64,000 nucleotides of DNA, taken from Anticarsia gemmatalis (taxonomy: Eukaryota > Arthropoda > Insecta > Lepidoptera > Erebidae). The DNA lies in the NCBI RefSeq assembly GCF_050436995.1, contig NC_134757.1:11048501-11112500 (forward strand). The letters run 5' to 3'. The translations under genes and the position numbers were made by a program. Shown here in pieces: positions 56,835 to 64,000 of this stretch (positions are counted from its first letter, which is position 1; the number at the start of each line of letters is the position of its first letter). The notes below the pieces were generated by a model. That model saw only the letters and a list, made by a program, of their open reading frames with translations, had not been told where the DNA came from and did not search any database.

Positions 56835-57053
56835 AACACTAGATGACTCACCCGACTTTGCTCGTATTCACAGTTTCATACCCTATTTTGGCTGCTCATG
56901 TTGATTTTTTGAAAAAATAACAATTGAGGAGCAGGTACGTCTTCAGATATTTAGCTATCTGCATGTTTCGTAAAAATCGGTTCTGCGTTTTAAGCTGTAA
57001 AAGCGTAACAAGCAGACAGACTTTTACTTTCATAATATTATTAAGGACTACGC
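56835..57053 (+). repeat. Eroded RTE-type retroelement tail
   Basis: ACTAGATGACTCACCCGACT, TTGCTCGTATTCAC, CGTAAAAATCGGTTCTGCG, AACAAGCAGACAGACTTTTA and CTTTCATAATATTATTA have the head-to-tail word order of lepidopteran RTE-type tails, but the copy is diverged. Confidence 0.5.
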
Positions 57054-57059
57054 GTTTAA

Positions 57060-60000
57060 AATTTTATTTGAATGCCACATAGTTTTAAAAGTCGTGCGAA
57101 GTCTGTTAAATTGCATTGGTAGTGGTTGAAGCGATTATTTAGTAAAAGTATGTAGATGATGCCTGACCGAGAGGATAATAGAAGATGGCTTACAAGCGGT
57201 ACTGTAAAATAGCATAGGAGTTTTGAGTTTTCTACATGTTAGTGATTATAAAATACTGCATATAATAATGAATAATTTCAACATAATATATATCGGACAA
57301 GTAAAAGTGTTGATAAAAGTATGGATGTTTTGTTAACAAAATAAATGTATCTTAATGAACTTTGACACACAGATACGTATTTAACCTTGATCAACACAAA
57401 AATTACTTTTAATACTAAGCATTGTGTCCATATACGGAGAAATCGTGAGCAGAAGCTAGTTGGAAATAAAGCTAAATAAGGTAACACGCAATCTTACCCA
57501 CAATGTGTGCAACACAAATTTAATACATTTTCATTCCCAATCGTCATTTCCTGCAGCCGACTTCACTTTTACTTATTATATTTTCCACAAAAGCCTTCGG
57601 CTTCCAGTTTTCCAATCTGAGTCAAGCTATTTTCTTACGCACTCAGGGCTCAATACAACAATAACAGTGAACTACTTATTCTTGGGTTTTGCGGCTAAAT
57701 AAAAAAGCTTCCACCATCTTGCTTGTCCGTGACAATGGGCCATCGCAACCGGCCGGTATTGTTCTTTACTAGGAATTTTTGATGAGGATAAGAAGTTTTT
57801 TTTTTGTTTTTTTTTTATAACTTTAAAAAAATATGTTAAGTATGTATGTATTACACAAATGTATTTGTAACTGTACAGTAAAAAAAACTGTACACCGCAA
57901 GATATATCACGCTGTTGTTTTCTTCTATATTTTTGAGGCACAGTGAGACCATTAACGTCATTAACAAAGTTTGCTCCATTACATAAGGACATGATTTAAG
58001 ATGACTAAAATAATCGAAAACAAAAAAATACTTAAAAAGCAACAATAGCATTACAACATTCCAACACCTTCATTCTTCTCACTGAGACCGCAGCTAACTT
58101 TCACCAAAAAGTTAGTAGTTAGAGTTAAAAAGGCACAACTCCCAATTCACTTAAAGCGACTTAAGCCCTTCCTAACTTGACGACATCGATAGAGATGTAG
58201 ACAGTTGTCAATGTAAGCCTATAGTGTACTAATGTCAACCAACAGTTGATTTATGTGTACGAACGTCTACCCAGTGCCTGTGACTGATATATTGCGATCG
58301 GCTCGTCCCCTACAGTGTTGTTGCAACTGCATTGTTAAGTTGCTATTCAGTTGTATAAATAGATATTATTATTATGCTCGTTTAGTCGGTTTAGAAAAGT
58401 TTAAAAGTTTTCAAAGTAGAGGTATATTGTCACCACGGGTTGAGTATAAAAGTTTGAAATTCTACTAATATTGTAAATGAAAGTTTGTTGCACTTTCACA
58501 CTCAAACTAATATGGCTTTGATAAAAATTAGCAAACGTTACACATTAGTTAATGACCTAGATTAATAAATAAGACTTTTATTCAGGAAAATCTTTTCACC
58601 GAGTCAGACCGCGGACAATAGCTAATAATACAATTTTGTTACTGTTCGCTCCTGACTATAGAGGGCTTATTATTACGATGAAAACTTTTTGAAATATTTC
58701 TTTTCCATTTCTTATCCAACCGTCCTACAGTCCAGAATTCTCTCCATACAAGTGTTTTTACCAGATTTTTTTTATCTATACCAACCGAATGCTTTTATTT
58801 GTGGACGGGGCTCGCGTCTTTTTCTGACTTAAGTCAGTCTTTGAGATAAGTCCGCTTTTATATTATTGTCGTCCAATTTAAATTTGTACCGAGCTGAATA
58901 GGGGATTAGAGTAATGGACTTGATGGCACTTGTTTTGAAATGTGTCAGGTGGTTTCGTCATTTTTGGAAGATTGACAGTGTTTTTTTTATGAATAAATTA
59001 AGTGATGTTGTTATAAGCTTTATAATATCACAAAGTTTAGCTCAAATTCAATTCGGGTACATAAAAATACATTATTACCTAGAATTATATGTACTTTTAG
59101 ATCAGTTTAAAGAAATTCACTGGCCTATATTTGACTCTGTTATACACTTCATGACCAACTGCAGTGGTGTTACAGTTTAGTAGTGAAACGTGACAGACAC
59201 ACAGACAAACAATTTTTGCGTGTAGAACTAATATTATTAACATCTTCGCTTCGTTTTCACGAAAATTGTGCAATAAGACGCTTGTAAAAGCATAATGTGT
59301 AGGTAGACTGTTGTCTTAAGAATATAATAAATATTAGCATTGTATACAATGCTTATTATTGTAAATATAAGAAGTACAGTCTATTTATAACACAGTAAGT
59401 AAAGTTATGAAGCCATACTCCATACATAATATTTGCATTGACGCGTCTGAATACGCTGTTCGTTTCGTGGACTTGAATAGCGTCATTCCTATTCAAAACC
59501 CCACCTAAATAACACAATGGCACTCCGCCAACCTTCTGTGCCAAAGTTTACGGATTCAATTCCCGGAATGCACATTTATATCTGGTTTTGGTGATACTGA
59601 GTTTGTGCATATTTTTTCGAATTCTATTCAGGAATCTTATTTGGAAGATTTGAAGAGTGTGAGTGAGTTTCTAATTGTATTTTGGACCTCGTTATGTGGT
59701 GTTTATATCATCGTATAATTGTTAGACATTAATGTTGTGAATGCAAACTTAAAATGTGCCTAACTCCCGAACATTAATGTTTGTATGTCTGTTATGCTTG
59801 GCTGCGAAACTGCTCAACCAATTTTCCTAAAATGCAGGATGGATACAGTTGAAAATTCGAAATTTACGACAATTTAGAAACTATATGGCTGTGATAGTGA
59901 TTGTTTTTTGCGCAAAAGGCACCGCACGTTTCACTTAATAAAGTTATAAATCTTTTAAACTAAAGACAATCTTTTCCATATTATTCCTATCAACTAAAAT

Positions 60001-60060
60001 AGGCCATTATTACTTCAGAAATAACCCTACTTTCCATTATACTTACAAAGTACTATCGTC
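57060..60060. other. Unassigned DNA with scattered retroelement remnants
   Basis: Short remnants (CTACTAATATTGTAAATGAA at 58463; CACAGACAAACAATTTTTG near 59200; AACTGCTCAACCAATTTTCC near 59810) look like old retroelement tails. A B-box-like GATTCAATTCCCGG lies at 59553. No gene was recognised; ORFs at 57672-57992 and 58914-59180 are low-complexity. Confidence 0.4.
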
Positions 60061-60267
60061 ATAATTTCACACGAGCGTAATATGTATGATGGTTACTCCA
60101 CCCTTGCAGGTTCTACCGTGATGTAAGCTTATAGCTCGCATTCGCTGTCGGTAAACGTTCAGTAATTTCCAAACAAACTTTGACGTGGCACGAGAGACCA
60201 CTCTATGTATGGAACATGAATGTGTTGAGCGTCTCAGTGTTTTAGAGTGCATGGAAATTCGGTGCCG

Positions 60268-60320
60268 TTTGTCGTCAATTAAAACTACAGTCGTTAGGCC
60301 ACGTCAAAGGCCTTTTGACG
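60268..60320 (+). repeat. Fragment of the 5S-derived SINE body
   Basis: ACTACAGTCGTTAGGCCACG, then TCAAAGGCCTTTTGACG, corresponds to ACAGTCGTTAAGCCACG of the 28727-29090 copy. No 5S-like head is present. Confidence 0.5.
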
Positions 60321-60379
60321 AATATGACAGAAGCCGTCAAAAATGATTTAGCTAGGCACTGACTTTTATATAAAACACC

Positions 60380-60663
60380 AGTGGACCCGCGCGTATAACT
60401 TAGACAAAATAAAAGTTTACTTTTAACCACCTATTCTAACTCGCTGGTGGATGATTAATTTAGATCTTTCTAAAGTTCTGTCAGAATTTCCAATGTAAGC
60501 GCGAAAAGATGTGTGTATTTATCACTTCGTATTAGAAATCTTGAAACTATCCGTGATGCCGAATAAAATAAAGCATCAAAATCCGTTGTGTAGTTTTAAA
60601 GATCTTAATACATAAATACCAAGAGACAGACGACTGAAGCGACTTTTATTTATTAATACTATG
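60380..60663 (+). repeat. Eroded retroelement tail
   Basis: CAGTGGACCCGCGCGTATAA at the start and ACCAAGAGACAGACGACTGA, CGACTTTTATTTATTAATAC at the end follow the general form of RTE-type tails. Confidence 0.4.
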
Positions 60664-60669
60664 TAGTGA

Positions 60670-62090
60670 AGTCAACTTTTCAAAATGTAGTAACTAAATA
60701 TGTATGTTTGCTAAGTTTTCGTGACTCACTCATAACAGCCTTTTTCAAATTTTTAACTTGGAGGTAATTGAAGACGTAGAACGTCAGCTACTTTAAAAAA
60801 AATAAAAACATAAATCAAATTAACGCGCATGATTAGCTAACGAACTAGTGAGCAGTCATAACAACGAACTTATGCATATACATATGTACGTAACAAAATC
60901 ATCACACACCTAACGAAACCTTCAAAGACAGTAAGACAAAAAAATCGCAACGAATAATCGCACAGCTTTAATATCCGGTACTTGAACGAATAAAATGAAA
61001 AATAATAGTCAACCACGAATCACATCTGCGGGTTCCGCTGCCGGTGACGGAAAGTCGATCGTGTGATTAAGACTTTAAATTGCTGCTGCTTCGGGATGTA
61101 CTTATCATAATTTATTTAAACGACGTGATTATAGCGCGGTTTTTGTGCTTGCTTTTCTTTTTGTATCTGTTTGGGAATTTTGACTGGATTAAAATAATGA
61201 GATGATGATGATTGTGAATGAGAATTTCTGTTTTTCTAGCTGTTTGTTTTCTAAGGTTGTGTGGCCATACCCGTGTTTATGAATGGTCGGAGATGGTTTT
61301 ACACAAGGGGTCTAGCCATATAAGCAAATTTTTTAGAATTACTTTGTATTTCACTAAAATTACGCGTAAGCTAAGCCCTGTGGGTTGGGTAATGTTTAAC
61401 TTTTTTTAAAGATTATTGTTCTTTAAAAGGTAAATACTAAATTGTGTTCATTGTAATTGACCAACAAAAATACCTTCTTAAAGAAAGTTTTAAGTACTTA
61501 ACCGAGAACCAACCCCAAGATCTCACACTTAAAACAACCACAACCCCTAATTAACTTATTACCCAAAAATAACCCCCAACTTTTAATAGGAGTTTTATAA
61601 AATCACTTAAGGAACCCTAAGGATTTATTATCTGTTCACAAAGGGTGCGTATCGGTAGATTGCTTCCTAAATCAAAAGCCGTTCATTAGGTACCGTCAAG
61701 TTTTTAATCGACAAAAAAAAGTAATAATCGTTTTGGAAATAGGATCTCTTTTTGTTTCTTTTAAAATGGTTATGGTGAGAAGGGTTTGAAGATAACCCGT
61801 AATACTTTTTATATTTAAGACAACTTTTGCACAAAAAATTAGCCTTGTTCCAGAAACGATGGACATTAAGTGCAAACAAACTACAAAATTATTTGTTCCA
61901 TATTAGGAATGTCACCAATTTCATCGTAAAAATGTCATTTAAATGCTACCAAATATTAATATGTGATTCTTGAGATTAATATGTGAGTAGTGTCTGAGTC
62001 AGAAATGTGCCTATTTTATTACTAAACATACCAACCGAATTGTAAACCTTCTCCTTTGGGAAGTCACTTGAAAATAATTGAAATCCAAAT
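60670..62090. other. Unassigned DNA
   Basis: The CpG-richer patch 61020-61060 (GCGGGTTCCGCTGCCGGTGA) has no recognised function. The small ORFs here are not supported. Confidence 0.4.
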
Positions 62091-62094
62091 GTAG

Positions 62095-62328
62095 AACTCA
62101 AAGGTGTCTGTTTGACATAATGATCTATCAACGCAGAGCCCAAACCACTAGACAGATCGGGCTGAAATTTGGCATACAGGTAGATGTTATGCCTTAGGTT
62201 TCTCAAGAATTTTGATCAATTGTGTCCCCAAGGGGAAAAAATAGGGGATGAAAGTTTGTATGAAAGGTCTGTCCTAAGTCACAAACCACGCAGACGAAGT
62301 CGCGGGCAAAAGCTAGTATTTTGAAAGT
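62095..62328 (-). mobile_element. Retroelement tail, CCCGATTCGTTCAGTGG family
   Basis: On the minus strand: AGCTTTTGCCCGCGACTTCG, TCTGCGTGGTTTGTGACTTA, TTTCATCCCCTATTTTTTCC, ATGCCAAATTTCAGCCCGAT and GCGTTGATAGATCATTATGT. It is colinear with 42551-42775 and better preserved. The 76-codon minus-strand ORF here is a shadow. Confidence 0.65.
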
Positions 62329-62334
62329 CATAAC

Positions 62335-62370
62335 TCTAGTCTATTTTAAGTCTAAACAAAATAGACTAGA
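62335..62370. repeat. 13-bp perfect hairpin
   Basis: TCTAGTCTATTTT (62335-62347) and AAAATAGACTAGA (62358-62370) are exact complements with a 10-base spacer. Confidence 0.8.
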
Positions 62371-62374
62371 AATT

Positions 62375-63375
62375 CAGCACCAGCAAGGCCTTCCAATCTT
62401 CATTTCCTTTTATCCAAAAATTCCTTCCAATCTCGGGTGTAACCGGACATACGGAGAATTTCCATTTTCTCGGAGAATTTAAGAAGATGAAAATTTTTAG
62501 TATCTACGCATTACTTTGGGATTTTGGGGCGTTGTTTTGGGTAAATTGTCTTAGGCTTCATGAGGTTTGTTGATTGGACCTCTTGTTATTGAGTTAGTAT
62601 CGGTTGAGTAAGCTTTACTTGAAGCTGCGTAGTTGAATTTTATTTGGAGATATTCTTGGATAGTTTTGTTGCTGATTGTGCGTTTTTATAGTACACAGCG
62701 AAATATAATATCAGCTTTCACGGTACCTGTCAAATCTAAACCAGCTTGCAACGGATTTTGCAACGAGACTGACACTAGATAAAAACATATTTAAACGCAC
62801 GTATTGACCCTCGGCATGAAAATATAACAATTAAATACAATTTTCCAGTCAGTTTCAATGACAAAACTTTAAAAGGAGACCATCAGATGTAAATTTTTAT
62901 TTTAGTATCAGCAACTACAACAGCTACGCCTATAATTCTATAAACCCTCTAAAATCAACTACTCCAAATGAAAGAGAACAAACACCACCTTGCCAACAAA
63001 GCGCACACCGTAAGATATTTCATTACGTAATACAAATACACAAAACAGGACCTTATTTACATTATTACATTGACAGAACCCCAAACATTGCTTGTAATTT
63101 ATTCAAGGACCCTGTATAATATGTAAGTAATTATTGTATACGTGATACGTAATCAAAATGGGAGATTATTTTTTGTGTGTCATTGTAAATTTAGTTTGGA
63201 TTTTGAAGATACGTTAGGAGTATATAGTATGCTAGCTTTTGCTTGCTACTGCTATCAGCGTAAAAAGATTAAATGCATTTAATAAGTTATCTAAGGTATC
63301 TATGTTTGTGTGTCATTTTAATTCAAGATTTGGTAGTTTTTGCGTGAAGAAGTTACTACGACCTCTATAAATCCC
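62375..63375. other. Unassigned DNA
   Basis: No gene or recognisable repeat. Confidence 0.45.
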
Positions 63376-63379
63376 ATTA

Positions 63380-63459
63380 GGTACCTTTACGCAAATGCTC
63401 CTCCGCGCGCTCTCTCCGTTGTTGTTTCACGCGCGAAATAGCGGGTGTGTAAAGGCACC
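63380..63459. mobile_element. 80-bp TA-flanked mini inverted-repeat element
   Basis: GGTACCTTTAC (63380-63390) and the complement of GTAAAGGCACC (63449-63459) match at 10 of 11 positions. TA flanks both sides. The interior is CpG-rich (CTCCGCGCGCTCTCTCC, TTTCACGCGCGAAATAGCGG), quite unlike its surroundings. Confidence 0.5.
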
Positions 63460-63544
63460 TATAGACTTCATAGTAGTAGGAACGTTTGGACCGTTTTTAA
63501 GGCTTTAATATATTCTATATACTTAATTTTGAATAATTTTGCAG

Positions 63545-63573
63545 TCACAGTTAGTGTGAACTACGCCAAAATG
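63545..63573 (+). CDS. Candidate exon ending in a start codon
   Basis: TTTTGCAG (acceptor, ending 63544) is followed by 29 bases ending CTACGCCAAAATG, then GTAAGTAA, a consensus donor at 63574. The ATG has a good insect context (CAAAATGG). Exons in which the start codon is the last triplet are known in small housekeeping genes. The pyrimidine tract before the acceptor is weak, and nothing downstream in the last 420 bases is recognisable as the next exon. Confidence 0.3.
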
Positions 63574-63579
63574 GTAAGT

Positions 63580-64000
63580 AAAAAAATAACGTTCACGATC
63601 ATAGAATTATAATAGAATTTTATTCTTCTTTAATCTACGTCGCTTTTTAATACCTCTTAATCGTGTCTAAAAGGACCTTTTTTGCCAAGAAACTGCCAAA
63701 ATTCGTACCTATTTATAGATATATGTACAAAGTAACACAGTCCATTTAGCAGGCTCAGCGGTATTAAGACAAAGGAACAATTGGTGATTACATTTCATTT
63801 GATGGCCTCTGTAATGGACCCGAATGGACCCTGACCAACTTATAGATACGTTTAAAACGCTTTTGTTCAAATACCGTTACGAAAACTATGATTTTGATCC
63901 TGAGATTGTTTGGATTCTATTTATAGGACTGTTTATGGGTACATTAGGGGAGTATGAATTAGGAAATGGTTATCAAGGATATTTTATTTTTATAATTTAA
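63580..64000. other. Unassigned DNA, possibly intronic
   Basis: No ORF, repeat or splice acceptor could be supported in the last 420 bases. Confidence 0.4.

Noticed and set aside
1..64000. CRISPR arrays, bacterial operons or prophage
   Set aside because: No regularly spaced repeats, Shine-Dalgarno-led ORF clusters or dense coding; composition and repeats are those of an insect genome.

Overview
The window is AT-rich animal nuclear DNA, almost certainly from a lepidopteran (a noctuid-like moth is the best guess). I base this on the repeat content: 5S rRNA-derived SINEs, several tRNA-derived SINE families on both strands, short RTE-type retroelement tails with an (AAAC)n run, TA-flanked MITEs, a Jockey/CR1-group LINE and a THAP-domain gene inside a TIR element. 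These family names come from memory of lepidopteran repeats; no search was run. No bacterial or phage genes, rRNA operon, CRISPR array or intact tRNA gene were seen. No complete multi-exon host gene is visible, so the window reads as a long intron or intergenic block.

Layout. 1-6.1 kb: mostly featureless, with SINE pieces. 6116-7311: a TIR-bounded element carrying a small, once-spliced, now frameshifted THAP-domain gene. 7.3-9.5 kb: nothing recognised. 9.5-14.5 kb: a dense patchwork of a LINE 3' end, SINEs, a 154-bp direct duplication around a SINE, a 128-bp duplication split by a repeat insertion, and a three-unit tandem array. 14.5-31.5 kb: scattered MITEs, SINEs and a retroinsertion with an inverted 5' half, plus a CpG/CRE-rich block (27.7 kb) and a TATA/Inr promoter followed by a short coding first exon (30.6 kb). 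31.5-33 kb: a fold-back MITE, then a 5S-derived SINE ending in a perfect 25-bp hairpin. 33-45 kb: sparse, with local duplications, nested retroelement tails and a perfect 29-bp hairpin. 45.3-48.6 kb: a nearly intact endonuclease plus reverse transcriptase LINE ORF2 on the minus strand. 50.98-52.29 kb: a GC-rich, 5'-truncated retrotransposon C-terminus with poly(A) and a 13-bp target-site duplication. 52.3-64 kb: mostly unassigned, with a GCTACG-rich pair of ends, a GATA-site cluster and two candidate ATG-ending 5' exons.

The only candidate host-gene signals lie on the plus strand: 27.9 kb (CAG/GTACGT donor after a CRE-rich block), 30.6 kb (TATA, Inr, ATG, 21 codons, GTGAGT donor), 53.2 kb (ATG/GTGAGA) and 63.57 kb (acceptor, ATG, GTAAGT). 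They would fit alternative first exons of a gene running rightward out of the window, but this is inference from splice and promoter motifs only.
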